In this document: one piece after another, positions 52,560 through 64,000 of the stretch
How positions within the stretch are numbered: the stretch's first letter is position 1
How the letters are laid out: each line of letters opens with the position of its first letter
Source: Bacillota bacterium
GTDB lineage: Bacteria > Bacillota > SHA-98 > Ch115
Length of the DNA stretch: 64,000 bases
Direction: 5' to 3'
Assembly (NCBI GenBank): GCA_013178415.1
Contig: JABLXA010000002.1
Span: forward strand, 62,001 to 126,000
Notes under the pieces: model-generated
The model's database searches: none
Seen by the model: the letters and a program-made list of their open reading frames with translations, nothing else
What the model was told of the DNA's origin: nothing
Made by a program: the position numbers and the translations under genes

Positions 52560-53909
52560 CTACAAGACGCAATCGATAACTTCCGCGAAATTTCGCATCG
52601 CGGAGAGGGCTCTTTCCGCCAGAAGACGTCTTCTCTCCTTTTTGTTCCTCAAGCGACGTCCCGCAAACTGGGGAAGTATGCCGAAATTGGCGTTCATAGG
52701 TTGAAAAGAGGTGGGATCAGCGGATACCACATAATGGGACAAAGCGCCGATCATCGTCTCGCGTGGTGGGGCTACCGGCTCCTTCTCTCTCAGAAGGAAC
52801 GAGGCTGTAATGCCGGCCAAGATCCCCATGGCGGCGGATTCCATATATCCTTCCACACCAATGACTTGGCCCGCAAATAGTATCCCAGGATCAGCCCTGG
52901 TCTGGAGAGTCGGCAGAAGTATCATCGGAGAATTGATGAAAGTGTTTCTATGCATGACCCCATATCTTACAAACTCAGCATTCTCCAATCCCGGGATCAT
53001 GCGAAATACTCTTCTTTGCTCGGGCCAGGTGAGCCTTGTCTGGAATCCAACCATATTGAGCAAGTTCCCCTCAGGGTCTTCGCGTCTCAATTGAACCACG
53101 GCATATGGACGCTCTCCAGTGCCCGGAATTGTGAGTCCCGCGGGACGCAGGGGACCGAAGGCCAGAGCCTGCTTGCCCCTCCTCGCTATTTCCTCTATAG
53201 GCATACATCCCTCAAAGAGGCTCAATTCCTCGAATTCCCTGGTTGGAACCACCTCAGCCTCGATCAAGTTGGTCCAGAACCTTTCATATTCCTTCTCTGT
53301 CATGGGGCAGTTGGCGTAATCAGCGTCTCCCTTACCGTAACGGGCCGCCCAGAATACCTTGCTCTCGTCGATGCTCTCTCTAGTTATGATGGGCGCCACA
53401 GCATCGTAGAAGTATAGATGTTCCTGGCCGGTCAATGCCGCTATCGCCTTCGCCAGTGCAGGGGATGTGAGGGGGCCGGAAGAGATTATCACGGGTCTTC
53501 CAGCCGGAATTTCCCTGGCCTCTTCATGAATGATCCTGATGTTGCCTTGAGATTCTATTTCTTCAGTTACAAGCCTCGCAAATGACTTCCTTTCTACAGC
53601 CAGGGCGCTGCCTGCGGGGACACGGCAGGCATATGCACACTTCAAAGTGATGGACCCCAGCATCGACATCTCTCGTTTGAGGAGTCCGGCACCTGTATCG
53701 TCCAGAATGGATCCGAGAGAGTTGCTGCAAACGAGCTCTGCAAGATAACCGGTCTCATGCGCCGGAGTCATTTCAATCGGCCTCATCTCCACAAGATCCA
53801 CCCGGATGCCACGTCTTGCAGCCTGGAAGGAGGCCTCCACCCCTGCGAGACCTCCCCCGATGACAATCAGTCTATCAGATTCCACCCTCTGTCGATCATC
53901 CCTCATCAT
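52560..53909 (-). CDS. trmFO: FAD/folate-dependent tRNA (uracil-54-C5)-methyltransferase TrmFO
   Basis: A 449-residue flavoprotein that makes T54 of tRNA with methylenetetrahydrofolate. The FAD motif LIVIGGGLAGVEASFQAARR is at the N-terminus, then VEMRPIEMTPAHETGYLAEL, CSNSLGSILDDTGAGLLKRE and the catalytic-cysteine region YANCPMTEKEYERFWTNLIE; the C-terminus has GVEGYMESAAMGILAG. I chose the ATG at 53909 (GGAG 8 nt upstream), which overlaps topA by 14 bp; the longer frame to 53999 lies inside topA. Confidence 0.95.
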   Translation of the reverse strand: MMRDDRQRVESDRLIVIGGGLAGVEASFQAARRGIRVDLVEMRPIEMTPAHETGYLAELVCSNSLGSILDDTGAGLLKREMSMLGSITLKCAYACRVPAGSALAVERKSFARLVTEEIESQGNIRIIHEEAREIPAGRPVIISSGPLTSPALAKAIAALTGQEHLYFYDAVAPIITRESIDESKVFWAARYGKGDADYANCPMTEKEYERFWTNLIEAEVVPTREFEELSLFEGCMPIEEIARRGKQALAFGPLRPAGLTIPGTGERPYAVVQLRREDPEGNLLNMVGFQTRLTWPEQRRVFRMIPGLENAEFVRYGVMHRNTFINSPMILLPTLQTRADPGILFAGQVIGVEGYMESAAMGILAGITASFLLREKEPVAPPRETMIGALSHYVVSADPTSFQPMNANFGILPQFAGRRLRNKKERRRLLAERALSAMRNFAEVIDCVL

Positions 53910-56055
53910 CGTCTGCTCCAGCCGCAGCCTTCCTTCTCGATCCACCGGAGGCCTCGCCTTCCGGCGGCTTTTCGGTGTATCCACATGACCCATTGACACA
54001 TTGATATATGGCGCTTTTACCGCGCCCTTTTTGGACCAGAAATGCGTTACATTTCGGGCAGGTCCTATTTGTGGGCTGGTTCCATGTCACAAAGTCACAT
54101 TCAGGGTAACGAGAACAACCATAGAATTTCCTCCCCTTCTTGGTCCTGCGCTCCACTACAGCCGCCCCGCATTTCGGACAAGGCACCCCGACCTCATGCA
54201 CGATATTCTTTGTAAACCTGCATTCCGGGAACCCTGGGCAAGCCAGAAATCTGCCATATCGCCCATATTTGATTACAAGATTGCGCCCACAATTAGGGCA
54301 TTTTTCTTCTGTGACCTCATCAGCTATCTTTACATGAGCGAGTTCCTTCTCAGCAGTTTCAATGAGTTTTTCAAAAGGTTGGTAGAAATCTCGCACCACA
54401 CCGTCCCATTCTGTCTTGCCCTCTGCTATCTGGTCGAGCTGGTCTTCCATCCGGGCTGTGAACTCGATATCGACCACGTCGGGGAACCACTCTTTGAGCA
54501 GATCCACCACTGCGAATCCAAGCTCCGTAGGGCGGAATCTCTTCTCTTCAAGCTCCACATAGTTTCGCCTCAGAATGGTGTCAATGATCGGTGCGTACGT
54601 GCTCGGACGCCCTATGCCCTTTTCTTCCAGGGCCTTAACAAGGCTTGCCTCGGTGTACCGCGGAGGCGGTTGTGTGAAATGCTGGTCCTGGGTCAACTTT
54701 ATCAGGCGCAGCTTATTTCCAGCGGCCAATTCCGGGATCCTCTGATCATTTTCATCATCGGAGATAGTGGTATCAGTGTCCCTCGTTTCTGTATAGACTA
54801 TAGAAAATCCCGGAAACTTCATCTGAGAACCAGTGGCCCTGAAAAGGTATTCACCAGCAGTTACGTCTACGATTGTCATGTCAAAGACGGCTGGCTTCAT
54901 CTGGCTCGCCACGAAACGTTCCCATATGAGCCTGTAGAGACGATATTGATCTCGCGACAGATACTGTTTCACCATATCAGGAGATCTGGTGACCGCTGTG
55001 GGACGTATGGCCTCGTGCGCCTCCTGGGCAGTGGCCTTTGCCTTATAGTGAGGAGCTTTTTCAGGTACATACTCTGCCCCATAGCGCTGCCGTATAAAGT
55101 CTCGCGCCATCTCCTGCGCCTCTGCGGCTACCCTCACGGCATCAGTTCTGATATACGTCACAAGGCCGACACTACCTTCATCGCCGATCTCGAGGCCCTC
55201 ATAGAGTTGCTGGGCCAGGAGCATGGTCTTCTTTGCGCTGAAACCCAGCCGCCTCGAGGCCTCTTGCTGCATTGTGCTGGTGGTAAACGGCGGTGAAGGA
55301 GACCTCTTCCTTTCCTTCTTCTTGACATCCGCAACGATGAAATCAAGCCCTCTGGCGCTCTCTACGATCCTATCGGCCTCGTCTTTAGAGCCTATATGAG
55401 GGGTCTTCCCGGATACCTTCACCAATCTCGCCGAGAAGCTGGTCTCCTCATTATCATCCGGGGCAAGTATGGCCTCGATGGTCCAATATTCTTCCTGCTT
55501 GAATTCATTGATCTCGCGCTCACGGTCGCAGATCAGGCGGACGGCGACCGATTGAACGCGCCCCGCGGAAAGCCCTCTTCTAACTTTCTTCCATAGGAGT
55601 GGACTGAGCTTATACCCTACTAGTCGATCCAGGACCCGGCGAGCCTGCTGGGCCTCCACAAGATCAATGTCTATCCCCCTTGGCTTCTTGAGAGCCTCTG
55701 TTATGGCTTTCTTGGTGATCTCATTGAATTCGATCCTGCATGGAGCATCTTTATCTAGCCCCAAAATCTCGGCAATATGCCAGGAAATTGCCTCGCCTTC
55801 ACGATCAGGGTCCGTGGCGAGGAGCACTTTCTTAGCCTTTCGCGCGCTCTCCTTCAATTCATTGACCACCTTGGCACGGCCGCGAATGGTGACATATTTC
55901 GGCTGAAAGCCATTCTCCACATCCACCCCAAGGGCGCTTTTGGGCAGGTCCCTCACATGGCCCATCGTAGCCTTGACCTGATAGCCCCTTCCGAGAAACT
56001 TCGATATGGTCTTCATCTTCGCAGGAGATTCGACTATTATGATGGAATCCGCCAT
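53896..56055 (-). CDS. topA: DNA topoisomerase I
   Basis: A 719-residue type IA topoisomerase that relaxes negative supercoils. The TOPRIM domain starts IIIVESPAKMKTISKFLG and has the DPDREGEAISWH metal motif; the catalytic Tyr is in GLVTYIRTDAVRV. Three C4 zinc-finger modules close the protein (CPNCGRNLVIKYGRYGRFLA, CPKCGAAVVERRTKKGRKFY, CPKCNAFLVQKGRGKSAIY), the last one with its second Cys pair as CVNGSCG. It heads the topA-to-codY unit. Confidence 0.97.
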   Translation of the reverse strand: MADSIIIVESPAKMKTISKFLGRGYQVKATMGHVRDLPKSALGVDVENGFQPKYVTIRGRAKVVNELKESARKAKKVLLATDPDREGEAISWHIAEILGLDKDAPCRIEFNEITKKAITEALKKPRGIDIDLVEAQQARRVLDRLVGYKLSPLLWKKVRRGLSAGRVQSVAVRLICDREREINEFKQEEYWTIEAILAPDDNEETSFSARLVKVSGKTPHIGSKDEADRIVESARGLDFIVADVKKKERKRSPSPPFTTSTMQQEASRRLGFSAKKTMLLAQQLYEGLEIGDEGSVGLVTYIRTDAVRVAAEAQEMARDFIRQRYGAEYVPEKAPHYKAKATAQEAHEAIRPTAVTRSPDMVKQYLSRDQYRLYRLIWERFVASQMKPAVFDMTIVDVTAGEYLFRATGSQMKFPGFSIVYTETRDTDTTISDDENDQRIPELAAGNKLRLIKLTQDQHFTQPPPRYTEASLVKALEEKGIGRPSTYAPIIDTILRRNYVELEEKRFRPTELGFAVVDLLKEWFPDVVDIEFTARMEDQLDQIAEGKTEWDGVVRDFYQPFEKLIETAEKELAHVKIADEVTEEKCPNCGRNLVIKYGRYGRFLACPGFPECRFTKNIVHEVGVPCPKCGAAVVERRTKKGRKFYGCSRYPECDFVTWNQPTNRTCPKCNAFLVQKGRGKSAIYQCVNGSCGYTEKPPEGEASGGSRRKAAAGADDDEG

Positions 56056-56089
56056 TTGACCACCTCTTCAGGCTTTCTGTCAATCAATG

Positions 56090-56118
56090 ATGATATCCCC
56101 ATTTTCAGAAAAAATCAA
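56090..56118 (-). promoter_or_regulatory. Promoter for the topA operon
   Basis: On the minus strand TTGATT (56113-56118), 17 bp, TATCAT (56090-56095). Its -35 box is part of the U-rich tail of the terminator of the upstream DUF494 gene. Confidence 0.6.
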
Positions 56119-56137
56119 CCATCCTATATAAGGATGG
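56109..56137 (-). terminator. Intrinsic terminator after the DUF494 (smg) gene
   Basis: On the minus strand CCATCC-ttatata-GGATGG is followed by TTGATTTTTT. It closes the yraN-comM-dprA-smg unit just before topA. Confidence 0.7.
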
Positions 56138-56193
56138 CCTTCCCATTCGCATCCAAAATTCCACAGGCTGGTCCCAATCACGCAACGGGCTAT

Positions 56194-56667
56194 TTAATGG
56201 ACGTTCCTGCGCGGGCGCTTCTTCCTGTTCGACCAGTCAAACCCAAGAAGCATCACCAGACGGTCCTGGTCTTTTATTATACGATCGAACAGCCAGCTGA
56301 TATCTGAGACATCGAGGCCGATAGCATCCATCTGGCTCAAGTAGAAGAGGAGTTCGTCGATCTCGGATGGCGTTATCAAGCCTAATCTTGATAGGGTTTC
56401 GAGTTGGCCCTGAGCTTCTAATGTTAGCCTCATCTTCTCCTGAGGGTCCAGGACCCGCCTTACAGGTAATGAATCCTGACCATCATGCATATTTGTATCC
56501 TCGGGCAAGGAAAACACCAGGTTGAATGCCGCATCGATTTCCGCTGCATTATAACCCCTGGCAAGGAGGTCGTTCACCAATGTAGCCCCACTCTCAGGGA
56601 GCTTCCCACCCTGTAAAATGAGCTTTATGAGCAGGTTTACAATCTCCATGACTCTCTCGTTCAACAT
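56194..56667 (-). CDS. smg: DUF494 family protein (Smg-like)
   Basis: A 157-residue, mostly helical protein. Recognisable DUF494 blocks: NERVMEIVNLLIKLILQGGK, YNAAEIDAAFNLVFSLPED and TPSEIDELLFYLSQMD. In E. coli smg lies between dprA and topA-related genes; the same place is kept here. The function is not established; links to ribosome or tRNA biology rest on context. A good GGAGGATCA ribosome site precedes the ATG. Confidence 0.85.
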   Translation of the reverse strand: MLNERVMEIVNLLIKLILQGGKLPESGATLVNDLLARGYNAAEIDAAFNLVFSLPEDTNMHDGQDSLPVRRVLDPQEKMRLTLEAQGQLETLSRLGLITPSEIDELLFYLSQMDAIGLDVSDISWLFDRIIKDQDRLVMLLGFDWSNRKKRPRRNVH

Positions 56668-56688
56668 TGATCCTCCACTTCTGCTAGA

Positions 56689-57888
56689 TTAAGATCTTTG
56701 AAAAGGATCCTCCTCATGCCTCATAAAGGAATCCCCCGGAAGAGACCTTATGATGCCTGAAAGCTCGAGATCGATCAAAACACTGGCCACATCCGAAGCA
56801 TTAGCGCCAGTGCGCTCGATTATCTCATCCCGTGTCATGGGCTCATATTCCAGGACATCTAGGATCAGCTTCTGGTTACCTGACAGGCCCATTGAGGCAG
56901 ATGGGCCCGAAGGCTTCTCGATCATCTTCGTATCCGATGTCCTGGATTGCGGCCCCGCGGGGCGCAGAACCCTCCCGACCTCTGCCTCGATGGTTTCCCT
57001 GATCTCCTCGATGTCCAGCGCCGGCGAAGCCCCGTCCCTTATCAGCTTATTGGGACCAGCAGCCTGCGGCCTGCGAATGTCGCCCGGAACTGCAAACACA
57101 GGTCTTCCCTGCTCTGCTGCAAATCCACACGTCACAAGCGCGCCACTCCTATCCCGGGCTTCAACCACCAAACACGCTAGGGCAAGACCACTTATGATCC
57201 TGTTGCGACACGGAAAATTGCCCCTCTGCGGGAGGGTCCCCATGGGAAATTCGCTGAGAACCGCTCCTTTCAGAGCAATTTCTTTATAAAGATCATGATT
57301 TTCCGGTGGATATACCACATCCACCCCACTTCCCAGGACCGCAACGGTGCGGCCTCCTGCCGCAAGCGCCCCCTTATGCGCGGCAGAGTCGATACCGAGG
57401 GCCATGCCACTTACTATCGTGATCCCGCTCGAAGAAAGATCCCTGGCAAACCTGAAGGCAACTCCCTCGCCATATGGGCTCGCCCGCCTTGTCCCAACTA
57501 TAGCGCAGGCAGCATCATCGCGCTGAGATAGATCCCCTATGATGTAGAGCACCGGAGGAGGGTCATGAATATGTTTCAGATTGGCCGGATAAGACGGGCT
57601 ATCAAGAGTGACAATCCTCGCCCCCGCATTTCTGGCCCTATCCAACTCTCGATCGATCTCGACCGTGCTCCTATGCTCTATGATATTATCAATTACCTTA
57701 TCAGGTATACCTGGCGTCATCCTGAGCTGAGAGGCCGGCGCCTCCCATGCCTGCCTCAAGGTGCCGAAGAACCTGCGAAGAGACATCATCCTCCTGATCC
57801 CGAGACCGGGTACCATATTGAAGAGGACCCAAAATATCCCCTCTGGCCCTGTGTCTATGAAAACGCCGTCGTCGTTATATTTCCACAT
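56689..57888 (-). CDS. dprA: DNA-processing protein DprA
   Basis: A 399-residue protein that loads RecA on incoming single-stranded DNA during natural transformation. N-terminal helical domain (VPGLGIRRMMSLRRFFGTLR), then the Rossmann-fold core with AIVGTRRASPYGEGVAFRFA, VSGMALGIDSAAHKGALAAG, GSGVDVVYPPENHDL and FPMGTLPQRGNFPCRNRIIS. A Pro/Ser-rich linker leads to a C-terminal winged helix (SGNQKLILDVLEYEPMTRDE). Confidence 0.95.
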   Translation of the reverse strand: MWKYNDDGVFIDTGPEGIFWVLFNMVPGLGIRRMMSLRRFFGTLRQAWEAPASQLRMTPGIPDKVIDNIIEHRSTVEIDRELDRARNAGARIVTLDSPSYPANLKHIHDPPPVLYIIGDLSQRDDAACAIVGTRRASPYGEGVAFRFARDLSSSGITIVSGMALGIDSAAHKGALAAGGRTVAVLGSGVDVVYPPENHDLYKEIALKGAVLSEFPMGTLPQRGNFPCRNRIISGLALACLVVEARDRSGALVTCGFAAEQGRPVFAVPGDIRRPQAAGPNKLIRDGASPALDIEEIRETIEAEVGRVLRPAGPQSRTSDTKMIEKPSGPSASMGLSGNQKLILDVLEYEPMTRDEIIERTGANASDVASVLIDLELSGIIRSLPGDSFMRHEEDPFQRS

Positions 57889-57906
57889 GGCGCGCTTGTC
57901 TCCTTC

Positions 57907-59499
57907 TCAGGATCTACGATTCCATGGCAAAATCGCGCGATAACTCAGCGCTTCAGCTATGTGTTTCTTATCTATGACCGTATCCCCACCCAAATCCGCG
58001 ATAGTCTGTGAGACCTTCAGGATCTTATTATAAGATCGAGAGGAAAGGGAAAAGCTCTCGAAAGCCTTCATCAGCAATTTTCGACCTTCTTCTGTTACCC
58101 GACAGAATCGGGCCACTTCGCGAGAGCTCATCTCCCCATTGAAAGATATCTTCAGCCCCTCGAACCTCTTCACCTGAATCTCCCGCGCGGACATGACGCG
58201 CGCCAGAACCTCGCGAGAAGTCTCCCCCTTCACGCCCCCATAGAGGTCCTGGATATCCAGCCTCGGCACCTCGACAAAAAGATCTATCCTATCGAGAAGG
58301 GGCCCAGAGATCCTTCCCGCGTAAGATGCAACGGCCCTTGGTGAACAGCTGCATTCGCGTCCATGGGCACCCCGCCAACCACAAGGGCACGGGTTGGAAG
58401 ATGCTACCATAAGGCTCATGGCCGGGAGAGTAACCGATCCTGAGGCCCTGGATATGGTGATCTTACCCTCCTCAAGGGGCTGCCGCATCGCTTCCAGGAC
58501 ACTTCGCCTGAATTCGGGAAGCTCGTCCAGAAATAATACTCCTCTGTGAGCCAGGCTGATCTCTCCAGGCCTTATCATGGGGCCGCCCCCCACCAGTCCT
58601 GCATAGGATGAGGTATGATGAGGGGAACGAAACGGGCGTTTAGTGATGAGTCCCTGCCCCGGCTTCAGGAGCCCTGCCACACTGTAGACTTTTGTGATCT
58701 CGATGGCCTCACTTTGGGTCGGAGGCGGCATCAAGGTCGGAAGACGTTTTGCCAGCATCGTCTTTCCAGAGCCCGGCGGCCCGACCATGAGAACATTGTG
58801 CCATCCTGCCGCGGCGATCTCCAGGGCCCGCTTGGCGTGCATCTGGCCGATCACATCTGAGAGATCCAGGGACTCCGCTGATTCCAATGGATCTGAGTCT
58901 GATGGATGGTCGGCCAGAGTATCGCGCGGCCGAAAGTCAGTGGTGGAATCACCGGTCCTTTTACATGCAACGGTGAGACTCCCGTCAAATCTTCCATTTA
59001 GAACATCATAGGCATCCTCGAGGGACGATACCGGAAGTGCCGTAATGCCCTCCAAGGCTCTTACTTCATTTGCGTTTTCCGCCGGCACCAGCAGAGAATT
59101 CCGACCTGACTCCAGGGCTGAAACAGCAATGCATAGAGCGCCCCTGGCAGGCCGCACACTGCCATCGAGGGAAAGTTCGCCCATGACCACGAATTTCCGC
59201 AGAGCATCTTGCGGAATATGTCCAAGTGATGCCAGGATCCCAAGAGCTATAGCAAGATCAAAGCCTGTCCCCCCTTTTTTCATGACGGCGGGCGCCAAAT
59301 TGACGATTATCCTGCGAGCAGGGAATTCCCAACCCGAATTGCGGATGGACGCCCTTATTCTCTCCCTGGATTCCTGGATAGCGGTGTCGGGGAGCCCAAC
59401 TATGGTGAAGTCTGGAAGCCCTTTAGACACGTCCACCTCCACCTCGACTATATATCCATCTACCCCTGTCACTCCACCGCTGTAGACAGTTGACAACAT
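57907..59499 (-). CDS. comM: YifB/ComM family AAA+ ATPase (Mg-chelatase-like)
   Basis: A 530-residue AAA+ protein. The N-terminal LonC-like domain (GVTGVDGYIVEVEVDVSKGL, LPDFTIVGLPDTAIQESRER) is followed by the P-loop GPPGSGKTMLAKRLPTLMPP, the HRGVLFLDELPEFRRSVLEA Walker B block and CGWRGAHGRECSCSPRAVAS with a cysteine cluster. ComM family members are helicases that promote branch migration during recombination of acquired DNA. It lies between yraN and dprA, the common arrangement. Confidence 0.95.
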   Translation of the reverse strand: MLSTVYSGGVTGVDGYIVEVEVDVSKGLPDFTIVGLPDTAIQESRERIRASIRNSGWEFPARRIIVNLAPAVMKKGGTGFDLAIALGILASLGHIPQDALRKFVVMGELSLDGSVRPARGALCIAVSALESGRNSLLVPAENANEVRALEGITALPVSSLEDAYDVLNGRFDGSLTVACKRTGDSTTDFRPRDTLADHPSDSDPLESAESLDLSDVIGQMHAKRALEIAAAGWHNVLMVGPPGSGKTMLAKRLPTLMPPPTQSEAIEITKVYSVAGLLKPGQGLITKRPFRSPHHTSSYAGLVGGGPMIRPGEISLAHRGVLFLDELPEFRRSVLEAMRQPLEEGKITISRASGSVTLPAMSLMVASSNPCPCGWRGAHGRECSCSPRAVASYAGRISGPLLDRIDLFVEVPRLDIQDLYGGVKGETSREVLARVMSAREIQVKRFEGLKISFNGEMSSREVARFCRVTEEGRKLLMKAFESFSLSSRSYNKILKVSQTIADLGGDTVIDKKHIAEALSYRAILPWNRRS

Positions 59500-59514
59500 G
59501 AACCGGCCTCCTGG

Positions 59515-59925
59515 TCAAGACTGCGCGTCTAAATCGAAAGAGTTCTTGATGAGCGTTATTATGGGCGCACTTTCACCCTTATGAAAGTCCACGATAGCAG
59601 TATCGAAACGACACGGGACATCAAGCCCGCCCGCGGTCAAGAGGTACGAGATGGCTGCGCGAATTATTCGCCGTCTCTTGCGCATTCCGACCCTTTCTCC
59701 AGGGTCTCCGGAGGAGAGAGAAGATCTGCTCTTGACCTCGACAAAGACTGTGGTTTGCCCTTCTGAAACAATGAGATCTATCTCACCACGCCTTGTGCGA
59801 TAATTGCGCTTGAGTATACTGCAGCCGAGGGATTCAAGATAGGATGCGACTATGTCCTCTCCTCGCCGGCCCAGTATGCCCGCCTGTCCAGGAGGCAAAG
59901 ACTTCACCCCGCTCATCTCGTTCAT
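59515..59925 (-). CDS. yraN: YraN family endonuclease-like protein (UPF0102)
   Basis: A 136-residue protein with the UPF0102 pattern GRRGEDIVASYLESLGCSIL, RNYRTRRGEIDLIVSEGQTT and VFVEVKSRSS. The E-x-D ... E-V-K residues match the catalytic layout of Holliday-junction-resolvase-fold nucleases; the real activity is unproven. It begins the yraN-comM-dprA-smg unit. Other Firmicutes have rnhB directly upstream, but here nifJ intervenes. Confidence 0.92.
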   Translation of the reverse strand: MNEMSGVKSLPPGQAGILGRRGEDIVASYLESLGCSILKRNYRTRRGEIDLIVSEGQTTVFVEVKSRSSLSSGDPGERVGMRKRRRIIRAAISYLLTAGGLDVPCRFDTAIVDFHKGESAPIITLIKNSFDLDAQS

Positions 59926-59989
59926 TGTAATCCATCTTGTTCCTGTAATTCTTTATTCTACCTTGGATGATATATTCCTGCCTATAGAG

Positions 59990-60043
59990 GAAAAATTTAT
60001 ATAAAAGAGGAGGCTCCCGGCTGTGCCGGCTGATGAGCCTCCT
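59990..60043 (-). terminator. Intrinsic terminator after nifJ
   Basis: On the minus strand AGGAGGCTC (60035-60043) pairs with GAGCCTCCT (60008-60016), with an inner CCGGC-aca-GCCGG stem, then CTCTTTTATATAAATTTTT. The rest of the 193-bp gap (59926-60118) shows no gene and no clear yraN promoter. Confidence 0.8.
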
Positions 60044-60118
60044 TGTATCTTACTGGTATCCCATTGGCCATTCTATCGAAACCAGATCGGGGCCGGACAA
60101 ACGGCCCTGTAACCAACA

Positions 60119-63640
<3,522 letters not shown>

Positions 63641-63683
63641 TCATCTCCTTAAGAACAATAATCACTGGGCCATGCCAATTCTA

Positions 63684-63713
63684 ACTATAATACTCTTATG
63701 GATCAGAAGTCAA
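63684..63713 (-). promoter_or_regulatory. Sigma-A promoter for nifJ
   Basis: On the minus strand TTGACT (63708-63713), 18 bp, TATAGT (63684-63689); each box has at most one mismatch to consensus. It starts 17 bp after the rnhB stop. Confidence 0.65.
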
Positions 63714-63729
63714 TTTTCAGGCCAGATTT

Positions 63730-64000
63730 TCAGACGCCGGCATTCATTGGCAACCGGCGCTCATAGCAGCGTCTGACCGGAGAGAATGAAAAGCGATGGA
63801 TCGGGCAGGGCCCATATCGGGCGAGGGCATCTAGATGAGATTGAGTCGGATACCCCTTATGAACCGCGAAACCGTATTGTGGGAAAAAATCGCCCATTCG
63901 CACCATGATCCGATCTCGCGTCACCTTTGCTACCACAGAGGCTGCCGCTATTGAAAAGCAGAAGGCATCGCCATGGATTATGCCTTTCTGCGGGTAATTC
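63730..64000 (-). CDS. rnhB: Ribonuclease HII, C-terminal part
   Basis: About 90 C-terminal residues of RNase HII; the N-terminus lies beyond 64000. The frame reads in from the window edge ([20 protein letters not shown]), matching the conserved IAAASIVAKVTRD block; [20 protein letters not shown] and HRFSFSPVR follow as in the family. The enzyme removes ribonucleotides and RNA primers from RNA-DNA hybrids. A shorter frame starting at 63936 is only a piece of this gene. Confidence 0.9.
   Translation of the reverse strand, partial: NYPQKGIIHGDAFCFSIAAASVVAKVTRDRIMVRMGDFFPQYGFAVHKGYPTQSHLDALARYGPCPIHRFSFSPVRRCYERRLPMNAGV

Noticed and set aside
54001-55296. 431-codon plus-strand open frame
   Set aside because: It lies wholly antisense to topA, whose motifs are unambiguous; the product has no recognisable domain and there is no ribosome site.

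Overview
The window looks like chromosomal DNA of an anaerobic, endospore-forming Bacillota (Clostridia-like or a deep-branching relative). The evidence is a sporulation block (dacF, spoIIAA-spoIIAB-sigF, spoVAC-spoVAD-spoVAE, spoIIM, gerW), the CodY/HslUV block, two 2-oxoacid:ferredoxin oxidoreductases (a four-gene Kor/Vor complex and a one-chain NifJ), strong AGGAGG-type ribosome sites, frequent TTG/GTG starts and the clostridial IspH-S1 fusion. I count 67 protein genes, of which 65 are on the minus strand; only a GerMN-domain gene and a small ORF are on the plus strand. No rRNA, tRNA, CRISPR, insertion sequence or prophage was recognised.

Reading from the left (genes run right to left): ispH-rpsA (cut by the window edge), plsC and a fused hisC-cmk gene with its own promoter and attenuator-like leader (1-4034); rluB with a membrane tail and a TrkA-type K+ regulator (4066-5732); gerW, DUF2953, scpB, scpA and an M50 protease (5786-8930); lysA and a three-gene acyl-CoA-dehydratase-activase module (8970-13474); the sporulation block spoVAE-spoVAD-spoVAC-dodecin-sigF-spoIIAB-spoIIAA-dacF (13544-18784); deoB, xerD, spoIIM, a small plus-strand ORF, DUF3866 and GerMN (18908-23938); korCBAD (23924-26592).

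The centre is a long translation/transcription operon: rimP-nusA-rnpM-infB-ylxP-rbfA-nrnA-truB-ribF-rpsO-pnp (26777-38328), headed by a structured leader and ended by a clear intrinsic terminator. Next come isoprenoid and envelope genes (GT2, ispG, rseP, dxr, AI-2E family, cdsA, uppS; 38506-45293), then frr-pyrH-tsf-rpsB with a small PASTA-like ORF (45372-48522), codY-hslU-hslV-xerC-trmFO-topA (48664-56055), smg/DUF494-dprA-comM-yraN (56194-59925), nifJ as a free-standing unit (60119-63637), and the C-terminal part of rnhB at the right edge.

Most of the window is conserved housekeeping synteny. The unusual parts are the HisC-CMK fusion and its leader, the membrane-tailed RluB, the activase triad without a dehydratase, a dodecin gene inside the forespore cluster with a sigma-G-like promoter, the rimP leader with a palindrome over its promoter, the long charged NusA tail, and a small plus-strand ORF with a very good ribosome site antisense to the end of the DUF3866 gene. 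I found no convincing wholly new defence or mobile system.
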